A stretch of DNA of 64,000 bases. It comes from Hermatobates lingyangjiaoensis (lineage: Eukaryota > Arthropoda > Insecta > Hemiptera > Hermatobatidae). Within the stretch, counting starts at the first letter, position 1. Every line of letters starts with the position of its first letter. The stretch covers positions 1-64,000 of the forward strand of contig JAPFBL010000120.1 in NCBI GenBank assembly GCA_026182355.1. Reading direction: 5' to 3'. The notes under the pieces are model-generated. The model was not told the origin of the DNA and ran no database searches. It worked only from the letters and a program-made list of their open reading frames with translations. Both the position numbers and the translations under genes were made by a program. Shown in pieces: positions 22,989 through 34,745 of this stretch.

Positions 22989-23520
22989 ATGAACCACACG
23001 CATGTCATGGAATCCACATACAATACTGAAACGAACAGAGACCAACAGACGTTACAAACGCCTTATAAGACTCTTAGACAGAAAATCAAAACTTATACTA
23101 ACAGACAGACTCCACATATACAACACAATCTTGAAGCCTTATTGGGCTTATGCTATAGAACTTTAGGGTTCTGCCAAACCTTCAAATATTCGTCCTATAC
23201 AAGCCATTCAATCAAAAATACTTAGAAAACTCTCACATCTCCCATTTTACGTTTCAAACATAGTCATTCACCGAGATCTTAAAGTCCCCTTCGTTCACGA
23301 CTATGCAAAAGACCGTTACAAACTATTCCACAGTAAACTTTCAACTCATTCAAACCCACTCGCTCAAAATCTTTCCTTACTATAAATCCCACAAACCCCC
23401 AAAGACGACTAAAATGGCAATGGCCACGTGACCTTCTGTCGTCATAAAGCTTAAATATAGTTACAGAGTCCCAACAATGGGTGTCCGTCCACCCGATTTC
23501 CGCTACATAATCAAAAAGCT
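22989..23520 (+). pseudogene. Jockey-type LINE 3' fragment
   Basis: Frames in pieces encode WNPHTILKRTETNRRY-like and LHIYNTILKPYWAYAIEL-like stretches, then LRKLSHLPFYVSN and HRDLKVPFVHDYAK, which is the reverse transcriptase C-terminal region also seen at 39735-40350. Frameshifts and a stop near the end (CTATAAATCCC) show it is dead. It lies in the intron between receptor exons a and b, on the same strand as the gene. Confidence 0.8.
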
Positions 23521-24589
23521 AAAAGTAACCCTGAAACAAAATTACTTCTAAATACATGAAATTGTAGTCGAAATATCAAAAAAATAATATGAACAAAAAC
23601 TGAAGAAATTGTTAATACTATCATTTTTAAAACAAACAAAGTACATACAATTTCAATATACATAGTGAAGTGTCCTGAGGTATGGATTTATCAATGAGTT
23701 GAAATCATATTTTTCGTATATAAAAACATTAATAAAAAAATTATATTTACGAAAATAAAAGTATAGTTAACAAAATGATCCAATGAAGGACTATCCTACG
23801 CGTTGGTGAAATATATTTATCATGTTCTAATAAACTAGTAATATCATTTTTTTTCAACGCAGTCTTCAAGAGTTTATCTTTCCTTCAGAAAGAAAAATAA
23901 CGTTTTATCAAAATAGTATAATTTTTTGTTTAAATATCACGATAGATTTCACTTTTTCTTGTCTTTTTTTATAAAGATAATAAATAGATATCTTTATTTA
24001 TTTCTGATTTGAATAGCAATCAGTGGTAGATTTAATTATTAATAAATAAAGCACATCTTGAATTTTATTGGTTGGATCATTAAGTTTGTATTGTCTCATT
24101 TAGTCTGATTGACTTACTGTAGTCCTACATCAGATGTAAACGGAATCAAAATATTAAATCATTGAAACGCGGTATTGATGTAGTTTTTTCACAAATGTTA
24201 TTTGTGTGGACTAATTACTTAAATTCTCCCATTATGAGGAAATACCACAGAAGAACGGATTTCATAACAGTGAATGCACTTATTTACAAAACAACCAAAA
24301 TTTTGTTAAAATTTGAACATGTATGTCCAATGTTAAGTATGATAGTAAGTTTGAAGCATGTTAAGTTACGTATGTTAAGTAAATGTAAATGTTAAGTATG
24401 ATAAGTAAGTACCATATGATAGGGTAATGTTAAATCATTTTATAAATTAGCTATTTAATTGCTATTTTTTAATTCCAATTACACAATTGATTGTACTTCA
24501 GAAGAGGATCTTATGAACATATTCATAAAAATATGAACATATTTTCATATAAACAATATGAAAATATTGTTTTCTTTCAAGAGAAGGTA

Positions 24590-24890
24590 GATTAGGTTAG
24601 GCTGCAGTGGCAGTCTTCGAAGAAAACACTCAGGCTGATCACTAGCCCTTTGTAATACCACACAGTAATTCTACATATCGAGTCCTAAGTTTGCCTAACT
24701 GAAATATGTATTGAGTAGGGATCTTTGACGAATACCTGACATAGTACAGGCTCATGATCAACAGCTTAACATCCTCTCCAAGAGACGACATACTCAGATT
24801 TATTCACCTCGAGGGTATTGAACCCTGGATCTACCAGAACAAAAGCAAAGATAGTTCCACTGTTCTAAGCTAGCTTCCTAGAGAAGGTAG
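24590..24890 (-). repeat. tRNA-derived SINE, type B
   Basis: Inverted relative to the 13685 copy. GATTAGGTTAGGCTGCAGTG at 24590 is the complement of the CCTAA tail, then TTTGTAATACCACACAG, then the core (TGACATAGTACAGGCTC, TTAACATCCTCTCC), and a head ending near 24880 (GTATTGAACCCTGG box B). The type-specific tail is intact. The head is degenerate. Confidence 0.8.
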
Positions 24891-25869
24891 ATCTAAAACA
24901 AATTACCAATGATTCAAATTGCCAAGTGGGAAATCAGTTCTCCTTAGGTCATATGGTAACTGTGTGTAAAGAGACTGCGAAGAGTCCGTCACTATTGTTT
25001 GTACCAATTTAATTATTTTGATCTTACCATTACTACCCAATGTAGGAGATGATTCAGCGTATCTTTGTGCTAGAATTACGCTGACTGTTCAGCTTTATCA
25101 TGCCGTTCACTTTATCACCTTTCTGTTTTCATCTATTCTTAGAAGCGCTGGCTCTATAATTGATGAGCTCCACGCCTTATTTCTTGGTAGTTACTTCATT
25201 CCCTTGACCTTACTGTGGCTCAGAATCCCTACCAAATAATTCAGTTATTATTTAGGCCAAGACAATGTAACGATTTAAATCATTTGGAATATCAGTTAGT
25301 CGTTAATGTCTTGATTTTTCAATTTTGTTACATTTAATAAAGGAATTTGACAAAGTCTGCAAATATTTCTGGCACTATACCAGTAGTTTTTTAATGTCAA
25401 TTAGTTCTGCTCTGAATACACTTAGTATAACTCCAATAAGGAAACGAGCTTAATCCTTATGGGTATCCTCATTACTCTCTTAATAAAACAGCATTCTTTT
25501 TAGTGATATTTATAAACAGTAGCAGATGTTCTGTCCTTGTAATGTAGTTCCCGATATTCTTATAGAATTCATCGAGCATGCATGAGTCATATTTTATGTG
25601 AAACAATAATAATGATAATAATGACAACAAAATTAGATCGAATTATTTATAATAGTTTTTCTGTGGAAAGGATAATAAATTGCCTTTCATCTGTAAGAAA
25701 AATAGAACTATCGGATATTAAGTTAATATTTGCAGAATTGAGTTTGTATTTGCTATTCAAATGATTTCAGATTAAATAACAACATTAATATATTTTGTTT
25801 AATATTAATTTAATTAGGTGTTTAATTTAAGTTAATTGGTTTAATTAATTAAATTTATATATATTATTA

Positions 25870-26075
25870 AAATAAGCAGCAGCTTCTGCATTGACCAGTT
25901 TCTTGTTGACACTCTCTAGTTTTCGTATCACTTTGCGGTGAGACTCTGGTAGCTTCCAAAGAAGGTTAGCAAAAGACATTAACACACACAATAAGCTGCT
26001 GCTTATTTTAATAACAAATGCTTAAGAGAAGACCTGCTGCCATTGTACACAAATATATATATATATAATGAGTTG
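25870..26075. pseudogene. inverted Penelope-like N-terminal fragments
   Basis: The minus strand, 25980 to 25870, encodes MSFANLLWKLPESHRK, then KVIRKLESVNKKLVNAEAAA and YFN. The plus strand, from about 25990, continues the same protein from the shared AAAYFN motif: AAYFNNKCLREDLLPLYTN, then the TA repeat at 26050. The two halves meet head to head at about 25985, giving an inverted junction with the AATAAGCAGCAGCTT / AAGCTGCTGCTTATT pair. It is in the 16-kb region upstream of receptor exon b. Confidence 0.7.
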
Positions 26076-26175
26076 AGCTTACTCCAGGAGGAATTAATTA
26101 ATTATTCCCTTCCCCTTCCATCTACCACTATAATAGAGTTAATTAAGTTATGTGTGGTAAATTGCTATTTTCAGT

Positions 26176-27201
26176 TTGAAAATAATTATTATATACAAAA
26201 ATTTGGGCTTGCGATTTAGCTCAAAGTTCTTTGAAAGTAAAATGTTAAGTTCAATATTGCCTAGACATGTTGAATGGTATACATATGTTGACGATATACT
26301 TTACATCTGTCCTAATTCTATAAATAAAGATGATTTCCTAATAAAATTGAATTCATTAGTGGCAACAATCAAATTCACAATGGAAGAAGAAGTAAGTGGT
26401 AATTTGCCCTTCTTAGATGTCCTGATCCATAGGTTACCTAAAGAGTTACGCTTTAGTGCATATAAAAAGCCTACGAACGTACTTGCATATGTTCACTTCT
26501 ATTCTTCCCATCCAAAAAATGTTAACATTTCTGTTTTTAGAAATATGTTTTTGAGGGCGTTAATAGGGTGCTCTCCTAAATTCCTTAATGAAGAGATTAT
26601 CAACATTAGGTCAATTACCCTTCCATTAAAATACCCCTCCTCTTATATCGATTTAGCTTTGAAGGGTGCTAAAAAAAACTTTCTCTAATACTTCAACTGA
26701 GCCCCGTTCATAGAGTTTGCCATCATTCTATAGTATTCCATATCATGAGTCATTGGACCCCTTCCAAGATTAGCCAAACAACTTGATTTGAATATAGTGT
26801 TTTCTAATTGTAATAACGTGGGCAATATGTTAATAAAAAACTCTCCCAGGGAATTGTAGTCCGATGGTATTTATAAAATTTCATGCAAAAATTGCTATAA
26901 AATTTATATTGGTCAAACTGGTAAATCATTAAAGACACGTGTAAAATAACACCAATACAACTTAAGTTGACGGGAAAAAAGTAGTGCCTTATTCTTGCAT
27001 ATAAAAAATGAACATCATCATGTTGATTGGACAGGAGCTAAATTTATTACCTATGAAAAATCAATGTTGTTAAGAAATATTATTGAATCGTTTCTAATTA
27101 AATTTAATAGATCAAATATTATAAACATTAGTAACGATCTCTTCAAACTTGATACTTTCGTTACGATGGAAATAGCCTCTTCAAAGAGGGTTGACAGCTA
27201 G
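26176..27201 (+). pseudogene. Penelope-like element, decayed RT and GIY-YIG region
   Basis: The frame 26176-26688 encodes the later palm of a reverse transcriptase: YVDDILYI (the catalytic Y.DD box; here WYTYVDDIL near residues 34-42), then FTMEEEVSGNLPFLDVLI and YKKPTN, LHF-like YVHFYSSHPKN, all typical of Penelope-like elements. After a gap with frame changes, about 26875-26945 reads YKISCKNCYKIYIGQTGKSL, the GIY-YIG endonuclease start, and 26995-27201 carries LHIKNEHH and YEKSMLLRNIIESFLIKF, the later part of that nuclease. Stops and frameshifts make it inactive. A family 1 ribozyme cassette follows at once. The element lies in the intron before receptor exon b. Confidence 0.85.
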
Positions 27202-27375
27202 CGGATAGTTTTTTACTCTTTCTTACTATCCACCTTTGTTTCCCCAAACATCCCTTTCTGGACATTTGTCCTTTCCTGGGCTTTCACCCTTTTAAAATAC
27301 CACTCTTCCCTCCAACTCTTCCTAACACCTCACCGGATGTTTTCTGCATCTAGTGTTTCAGTTGGGTTTTTGACT

Positions 27376-27405
27376 CTGACGAAGACCGCTTGTTACGGTT
27401 GAAAG
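27376..27405 (+). ncRNA. hammerhead-like core, family 1, after the Penelope-like ORF
   Basis: CTGACGA, then a stem ACCG...CGGT with loop CTTGTTA, then GAAAG. It lies about 175 bp after the end of the GIY-YIG remnant and is followed by GTTTTCCCATTTTCATATTG and TATATATGTGTGTA. This places the family 1 cassette in the terminal repeat of the element, where hammerhead motifs of Penelope-like elements are known to lie. Confidence 0.65.
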
Positions 27406-27476
27406 ATCTTAGTCTTGTTTTCCCATTTTCATATTGTGATTTGATCATTTATATATGTGTGTATATATACTTAAAA

Positions 27477-27605
27477 TAAACTGTGACACATAGACAGAAA
27501 CTTAACAAAGACTCACTTTTCAATACTTCGACCGTGATGGCGGTCGAAACATTGAAAAGTGAACCTTTGCTATGTTTACGTCTATGTGTCACAGTTTATT
27601 TTAAG
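27477..27605. repeat. palindrome with GAAAC motif
   Basis: AAACTGTGACACATAGAC at 27478 pairs with GTCTATGTGTCACAGTTT near 27581-27598. The inner CACTTTTCAATACTTCGACC pairs with GGTCGAAACATTGAAAAGTG. The centre is near 27538, with a very short loop. The core shows a stem and GAAAC, but no CTGANGA half. Confidence 0.65.
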
Positions 27606-27639
27606 TGTAATCTGTCCTGCCGGATTGTTTTTCGTTTAT

Positions 27640-27677
<38 letters not shown>

Positions 27678-27738
27678 CTTGAAATAAATACAGCTCAAAG
27701 CAATGTATGGACAAAACCATATATATATATATATATGA
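27640..27738. repeat. TA microsatellites
   Basis: Two TA runs (about 27643-27674 and 27718-27737) surround a 45-bp unit that starts TTAAACTTGAAATAAATAC. The size and borders resemble the cassettes described elsewhere, but no core is present. Confidence 0.6.
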
Positions 27739-28004
27739 TTGAAGGAGAGAGAAATCTGTTGTTCATCTCCTATCCTCCGTATGATGGTTTACTCTAAAAA
27801 ACTTGTTTTCAGTACTCTAGTTATATTCAAAAATTATAATCTCACTGTAGTAGTAGTGATATTGTTAAAACCAATAGAATTATGTTACAAATAACTATTA
27901 CCTAATCGGATATTAACAGCAGTACAGTTAAATAGTTACTTACACCAATAGTTGTTTTTATTCTCTATAATTGCACTAAAACGTTTCTTTATCTTATGTT
28001 TTAG

Positions 28005-28079
28005 CACCCTCAACAACAATCCGAGTTTGGACTTCATTCAACCAGGAATTTTTACAAACCTAAAAAATCTCTCTACAAT
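28005..28079 (+). CDS. LGR type-A receptor, LRR exon b (75 bp)
   Basis: The acceptor TTATGTTTTAG ends at 28004 and the donor GTAAGT starts at 28080. The phase-2 reading gives TLNNNPSLDFIQPGIFTNLK and then NLST, an orthodox leucine-rich repeat (N..L..I..G.F.NL..L) of the kind in glycoprotein hormone receptor ectodomains, where it contributes one beta strand to the concave hormone-binding face. The length of 75 bp equals the vertebrate third exon. It joins in frame to the exons at 22783 and 44372. Confidence 0.88.
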
Positions 28080-28107
28080 GTAAGTATTAATTTATTTTTG
28101 CACAGAG

Positions 28108-28872
28108 TACAATTACTTATAAATAGTAATATAAACAATAAAGATAAGCTTATCCTATAATATCGTTCATGAGTTTGTCAACATTTTGAACAGTTAATAT
28201 ATAATTAACCAATACCAGTACAATTACTTATAAATAGTAATATAAACAATAAAGATAAGCTTATCCTATAATATCGTTCATGAGTTTGTCAACATTTTGA
28301 ACAGTTAATATTAATTAACCAATACCAGTACAATTACTTATAAATAGTAATATAAACAATAAAGATAACTTACCTATAATATCGTTCATGAGTTTGCAAC
28401 ATTTTGAACAGTTAAATATAATTAACCAATACCAGTACAATTACTTATAAATAGTAATATAAACAATAAAGATAACTTATCCTATAATATCGTTCATGAG
28501 TTTGTCAACATTTTGAACAGTTAATATATAATTAACCAATACCAGTACAATTACTTATAAATAGTAATATAACCAATAAAGATAAGCTTATCCTATAATA
28601 TCGTTCATGAGTTTGTCAACATTTTGAACAGTTATTATATAATTAACCAATACCAGTACAATTACTTATAAATAGTAATATAAACAATAAAGATAAGCTT
28701 ATCCTATAATATCGTTCATGAGTTTGTCAACATTTTGAACAGTTAATATATAATTAACCAATACCAGTACAATTACTTATAAATAGTAATATAAACAATA
28801 AAGATAAGCTTATCCTATAATATCGTTCATGAGTTTGTCAACATTTTGAACAGTTAATATATAATTAACCAA
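28108..28872 (+). repeat. minisatellite, about 110 bp, seven copies
   Basis: Units start GTACAATTACTTATAAATAG at about 28108, 28218, 28328, 28435, 28545, 28656 and 28767. Each contains AAGCTTATCCTATAATATCG and CATTTTGAACAGTTAATAT. Copies are nearly identical, except for small deletions in the third and fourth, so the array is young. It begins 28 bp after the donor site of receptor exon b. Confidence 0.92.
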
Positions 28873-28985
28873 TTAATGTGGGTCGCCAATTACAGAAATG
28901 GGTGCCAAGTAATAAATTAGCCATACTTTCTGTATCTAAGATCAATAAAAGATGAAAGCCTATAAGTGTAGGCTTTGGGAAAAAA
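28873..28985 (+). repeat. type A SINE tail fragment
   Basis: AATGTGGGTCGCCAATTACA, GGGTGCCAAGTAATAAATTA, GCCATACTTTC and a region ending TATAAGTGTAGGCTTTGGGA correspond to 718-815 of the type A SINE. It abuts the minisatellite end directly, so the array may have grown at its border. Confidence 0.7.
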
Positions 28986-31044
28986 AGAAATAATTTTTAT
29001 TTAGTAAAATGTTGGTTGTATTTTTAATATAAGCTGCATGATTAATCAATGACTATTGCTTAGCAGCTACCTCTATTGTATCATTTCTATTGTTATATTT
29101 GTTATATGATTATAGTTCAATTGAAAGAAAAGGATAATCTTTTATTGTTTTATAGAATCAAAACACCCAACTCTTGTTGTTTTTTGATTAGTTACATTAA
29201 TATGTAACTTATCCAAACAGTTGTTACTGCTCTTAACAAACTAATGGCCTTGACAAAGTAGAATGCTCTGGTTCCCGCTTTATCACTGCAGTTAGGTGAG
29301 GCGTTTAGTTGGCACCACTGGTATTGTGACTCACCTGTGGGTAATGAGTGCTCAACCATTAAATGAACCACAAATGCCCCATTTGGCTAACACAACAGCA
29401 TAAATCCAGTTGGAAAACAAGTACAACTTTGAGGATATTTTGAGTTCATTATTGAACTCTTGAGCCTTGAGATGTAGTTACTTTGATAAATGATTTATAA
29501 AAAAAATTGACATTAAATCTTTTAAATGATTTCCTTTCAAGAGATGCATTTTATCGGTGATTTTCACGCGCATTCATCATCATGAAGATTAAGTTACGGA
29601 GATATTCACATGTGTTCGTTATCATGAAGATGAAGTTAAAATTCATACATTCATACATAGTTAAAAGATACGTGCATGTATCTTGGAAAATACGGGGTTC
29701 TTCACAAGCATTCGCCATCATGATTGTAATATATGTAGATATATTTAAATTGTAATATATATGATTATCTTGCGAAAAAAAAGTCCAACAAAAACTGCCC
29801 CGATGAAGTGCAAGTTTAATTTTGCACGATATACAAACTATGATGGGGAAATAATATTTAATTCTAATTAGATATATTATTTTAATAATTACGCTAGTCA
29901 ACAACAAACATTTTTTTATCACAGTGCCCAAGATATTTTAACAGCTTTTACCTAATTTAAGGTGCTGAGTCCAGGAATTATGCCGGTTTTTCTCCATCAG
30001 GTCTAGTTTTTCTCTGTAGGAGGGTGATAGCTACAATAAAGACAATCAACTGGAAGAAACATTTTTATTTAACATTATTAACATTTATTTTTATTTAACA
30101 TTAATCACACCAAAATTTTGCAATATGTATGCAATACATTTGGATTTTAACGTAAATTCCCCGCAAACATAGCAAAACACATTCGGTTTGTTTAAGGAAT
30201 GTCGTCTAGGAGAGGATGTAGTCATGCTTAACTTTTACTGCAAAAATCGGCTACACAAGTACAAGCTTTAAGGTTTATGATGTCATAATCATTTAACATA
30301 TATCACAATAACATCCTACAATTGTAATTATGACGCTATAATGTATTTAGAAATACGCCTAATTTTAAGGTAATAAAATGATTTAAATAGAAAACTTCTG
30401 AATAATTTGACCTGATGAGAGAAAATGGGTTTGCTTTTCTGAATCAGCAATCCTTAATTAATCTAAATCAGCTTAGAAACCTTGTGTTGGCAAGTTGACC
30501 TTTATTTATAAAATAATGTGTATATTATTTTTCCCATATTTATTTATAATGTATCTTCCATCCCATCATTCGCTATTTTAAGACATTTTTATGAAACCAC
30601 TAGTCTTTAAAAGGTTTTAAGTAATTGGTTAAAATACTAACTAACAAATGTATTTATCAAAAATCATGTTTTCATGATCCAAATCTTTAATAAGTCTAAA
30701 GGTTCTTAATAAGAATATTACTGGTTGTAAATACATTCGGAACAAATTATGTGAGAACCCAAAACTTTTCAATGGACTATCATGGTAATTGGTGTAACGG
30801 GACTTTCCAAATTAGAAATAAATCAATTTAGGACTAGTAATTTGGTAACAAGATTCCATAAGAACTTCATCAAATTAAATTCTATGGTAGTAAACTTAAA
30901 ATTAATTGGACTAACCTGGTTAGTCTCCCAGACTGGTTGATAAACGTCTTCAATGTCACTACTCTATGTAACCGTTATAACTTCAATACATCCAAAAGTT
31001 TTCAACGTTTCATTGATAATTTGTCGTCAGGATACCTTTTTACT
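28986..31044. other. intronic DNA, nothing recognised
   Basis: AT-rich sequence of receptor intron b-c. There are small repeats of CATCATGAAGAT type near 29575-29630 and a short duplication ATTTTTATTTAACATTA near 30062-30100. No element ends and no exon were found. Confidence 0.45.
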
Positions 31045-31175
31045 TTACTATAAGTAAAGTATAGTAATGGTAAAAAAATTCGATTTCATGATTTTGACGG
31101 AATTACCTGTTTTGAGACCCCAGAAGTCATTTTATGAAGTTTTCTCGATGATGTCTGTGTGTATGTGGGTGGGTA
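31045..31175 (+). repeat. left arm of a long-range inverted repeat
   Basis: TACTTTACTATAAGT at 31049 through GATGATGTCTGTGTG near 31150 matches, at roughly 70 percent by eye, the complement of 40775-40915 (there TACTTTCCTATAAGT, TGTTTTGAGGCCCC, TTTTATGAAGTTATTTTGAT). The arms are 9.6 kb apart and point outwards, as terminal inverted repeats do. Confidence 0.65.
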
Positions 31176-31829
31176 TGTATGTATCCAAAGTTTGTTACTA
31201 CGCTACGGTCCAGAACCTTTGATGGATGAAATTGATGTTTTACACGAAAATGGACCTCATGGTGTAGATGAACCCTATTGTTTGGGAGCAATTATGCAAG
31301 ATAGGAAAGTTACTTATTCTGTCAAGAACTAGTTTTTAGAATATATTTTTTTCACTTAAACTACTAATTCCAGAGTCATGAAATTTTGGGATTATCTTTG
31401 AGGTTGCAAATGCAATAAAAGAAAAATATATTCGGATATTTAAAACAACGGGAAAATTTTTTTGTTGAATAAAATGTCAAAATTTTTACCTATAATTCAA
31501 TTTGAAAGCTTGTGAGAGCGATACAAGCGACACCGTTTAACGGATCAAAATGAAACTATACCTGCGAATAGAACATTCTGAGGAGAATGAGTTGAGGTAA
31601 TTTTTTTTCAAAATTACATTCACCAGACGGGCATTACAGTAGATTTACTGTTTTCATAAAATATTTTTTAATGCTAAATACTCATTAAAAACCATGAAAA
31701 GTACCCAAAAACTTGAAAAAAATATTTGAAATTATAAAAAAAATAATGAAATTTGAATTATAGCAAACAGCAATAAAACTATAAAAACTTAATATTGAGC
31801 CTGGTCAAATGGTTTCCTTGGTATACTTG

Positions 31830-32695
31830 TCATATTTGTTTACATCTATGGTATTTGCATTGCTTACATTGTCTTAAAAATTTTTTTGAGTGAATGCACT
31901 GAAATAAAATTGATGTTTAGAGGTTTAATGAAAAATGTTTAAAGAATTTAATAACTTAGTATGATATGTAAAATTATATAATTTTTACATGCCAAAAAAA
32001 TCAGTGTCTGTGATCATACATTTCTGAAGCTTACCATAGTCTGATGGATTTGTCTAATAAACTGCTCTATTCAATCTATATTTTGCACAATTCAATAAAA
32101 TTTCATATCAGATTTGAATGTATTATTAAATTGTGGAATATGAATATGGCATTATAGGGTACATTCTGAAGTTGTGGTATGGTTGGGAAAAGTGTGTGTT
32201 CTCAGAAGCGGAGAATTTGTTATCTGATAAACGATGCATGAATCTTGATTTTTATTGAAATAAGATATTTGATTTTACAGTATAAAATATAATGGTATAA
32301 TTACATTCTTCATTAAATAAATGACGTTTGGTGTCTCGTAGCTGGCTGTTATTGGTTTTAACTAAGGACCCTTAAGTAAATTTTTAAAGTTTCTAAAATG
32401 TAAACGTTAGTAATAATATAACGTACTTTTCTGTCTTCTTGCCGTCTTCAAAAACGAGAAGTAGAAAAGGAAGAAGAAAAACAGCAGTGGAGACATGAAA
32501 GCCCAGCGACCGATACAAGTTTTAAATCTATTCAGTATATCAAAAGTATTGAAAGTATTAATGATTCGTGTTCAATCCTGTTTAAAGATTAATGATTTGA
32601 AAGAAAAGAAAGTTAACAACTTAATTTATTAGTAGTTGGTGACACTGATTGGTGGTTGGTAACACTGATTAGTAGTAGGTAACACTGATTTCGTC
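31830..32695 (+). repeat. dispersed repeat family D, copy 1
   Basis: About 870 bp with landmarks ATTGATGTTTAGAGGTTTAA (31908), GGAATATGAATATGGCATTA (32136), CTGATAAACGATGCATG (32225), AAATGACGTTTGGTGTC (32320), AATCTATTCAGTATATCAAA (32525) and GTTGGTAACACTGATTAG (32655). The same landmarks in the same order occur at 37530-37690, 39385-39665 and 40430-40745. No open frame is conserved. The superfamily is unknown. Confidence 0.7.
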
Positions 32696-32945
32696 ATTTT
32701 TACATTTATTGACATTGTTTGATTGACTTAGAAATTTTTTAAGTGAATCCACTGACAGAAAATTGATGTTAGCGGCTTAATGAACATTTTTAAATAATTT
32801 AATAACTTAATATAAGATGGAAGAGAATAAAATTCTTATATGTAAAAAATCAACGCCAATCAAACATAATTTCTGATGCTTTCCATGATATGATGAGTTT
32901 GTCTCACAAAATGCTCTAATCAATCTATATGTTGCAAACTTGAAC
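32696..32945 (+). repeat. dispersed repeat family D, partial second unit in tandem
   Basis: GTGAATCCACTGACAGAAAA, ATTGATGTTAGCGGCTTAAT and GATGAGTTTGTCTCACAAAA restart the copy 1 sequence from its 31865 position immediately after its end. The unit is thus tandemly repeated with a period of about 840 bp, and is cut by the polypyrimidine tract. Confidence 0.65.
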
Positions 32946-33083
32946 AAAACTCCTCCTCCTCCCCCTCCTCCCCTCCCCTCCTCCTCCCCCTCCCCCTCCA
33001 CCCTCCTCCCCTCCTCCACACCCCCCTCCTCCCCTCCTCCTCCTCCTCCTCCTCCCCCTCCTCCCCCTCCTCCCCCTCCTCAT
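32946..33083 (+). repeat. polypyrimidine tract (CTCC/CTC)n
   Basis: About 135 bp almost entirely of C and T on the + strand (CTCCTCCTCCCCCTCCTCCC type). It has mirror symmetry in places, so it could form a triplex (H-DNA). The glycine/glutamate-rich frame on the other strand is not a gene. Confidence 0.9.
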
Positions 33084-34745
33084 ACAAACTGGTATGATGT
33101 AAAATATTTTTATTTATGAATCATACTAACTTTGTTGTTGACAGTATCCAGTTTTTTTTTACTGTTATGTCTAATAGTTGATATCTATTATTTTCAAAAA
33201 TTTCAAGCTTCCAGCTATATAAATTTTAAATTGTACTGAATAGACGGCTTTGACTTTGATATGAGTTTGCAAAACTGGTTAATTACTGATATACTTTTCT
33301 CAATATACATTTACAGCAACATCATAACAGAGTAGAGCACGCACGAAAAAGATAACACTTGCTCAGAGTAAATTAGTGTATATGCTTTTTGACAAAGGGA
33401 AAGAAAAGTAATTTTCTTAAATACTAGGCAGCCATAATATTCCCAGTATAATAATTCTATAAAACACCAAAAATATAAAACATTCTTTGAAAGAAAATAA
33501 ATGTAATTATACTACATCTTAAATTAAAAATGATCTTAAAACAATATATTTCTTTCGATTTTTCTGATGTTTTTCAGAAAAAAATAGGAGTATTTTTTTG
33601 TTTTAAAAGGGAAAATTTAATATTCAATGTAAATAGAGGTCAGGTTTTACGTATGAATACCTATGAATGAAACACAACCTGTGTAAGAGATCCACTGGCT
33701 ACTGGAGCAAAAGCCATTTTCTCCTGTAACCGATTATTTCGTAACACTTAATCTACGCTTTCGATTTTCAACAATGTTATTACTGCTCCAGTTATACTAA
33801 TGATATTATATGCACAGTGTTGTGGTATACAAAAATAAGAATAAATATTGATAAGTTGATCAATCACTATCAATAGTGAAATATTTAAAAATAGATTTGT
33901 AAGAAAATCAAAGCAGTAACTCTTGTAGTTTCTGCAATGTTTCTGACAATGGGTAATCTATAATATCCTTGAAGCGTTAGACATCTCAAAATCAATCTCA
34001 CTATAATAATGGGGTTAATAAATCGGATGATTCTCATCTGTGTACTGCTGAAACAAAGTATCAACTCTTTTTCATGTCCGACATTATCTTTGTAATAAAG
34101 GTCTACTGCTATCAATAATCCTACTTCATACCGCAATAAGCACTCGCCAAAGCAAATCCAACATTCACTTACAGAAACAAGATTTATAAATTACTTTACA
34201 TTCTTGAAATATCAATCAAGATATACTCATAAATGCTAAACTTTGGATTATTTCAAAAAAAATAATTATTTAGTCATGCTATCAATAAGCCAAATAGATT
34301 TTTGATGTTGGTATGACTGATTACAGATTTATTAAATATCAATAAGCATTGTTGAGAAATTTATTAAAATTAATTTTAATGTATTCAGAACATTAATCAC
34401 TATAATTAATTATTACCATTAATTAATTAATTAATAATTATTCGTTTTGATTATTTAGATCTAAGAAATGTACCATTAATATATCTGTTGTAGTTTTCAT
34501 TAAGTTAATATTTTTATAATATCATAGTTGATTGATAATAAATCAATTATTGATAACAAATCATAGTGTTTTGCTCTCCAGTTGTTAGTAACTAAATTTT
34601 CTTTCACACTGGACTGCTTTCTGGTGTTGACCATCTTAGGGAGTAAAATCCTACTGTAAAAAATACACACAGTCCAAAACCGGTCGAGTGTGACGGTAAG
34701 GATATATACGTAGTCAGATTTAATTTTCTTGAAAAACAAAGGCAT
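33084..34745. other. intronic DNA, nothing recognised
   Basis: AT-rich sequence with no splice-bounded frame or repeat shared with other parts of the window. Open frames at 33885-34136 and 34500-34745 (minus) show no domain and have ordinary intergenic composition. Confidence 0.45.

Noticed and set aside
28108..28872. CRISPR-like array of regular repeats
   Set aside because: Whole 110-bp units are repeated without unique spacers, and the context is a eukaryotic intron.
29551..29931. 126-codon minus-strand ORF
   Set aside because: Intronic AT-rich frame with isoleucine/lysine bias, no domain recognised, no repeat copy and no splice context.
32807..33019. Glycine/glutamate-rich minus-strand ORF
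   Set aside because: It is the translation of the polypyrimidine tract at 32946-33083.
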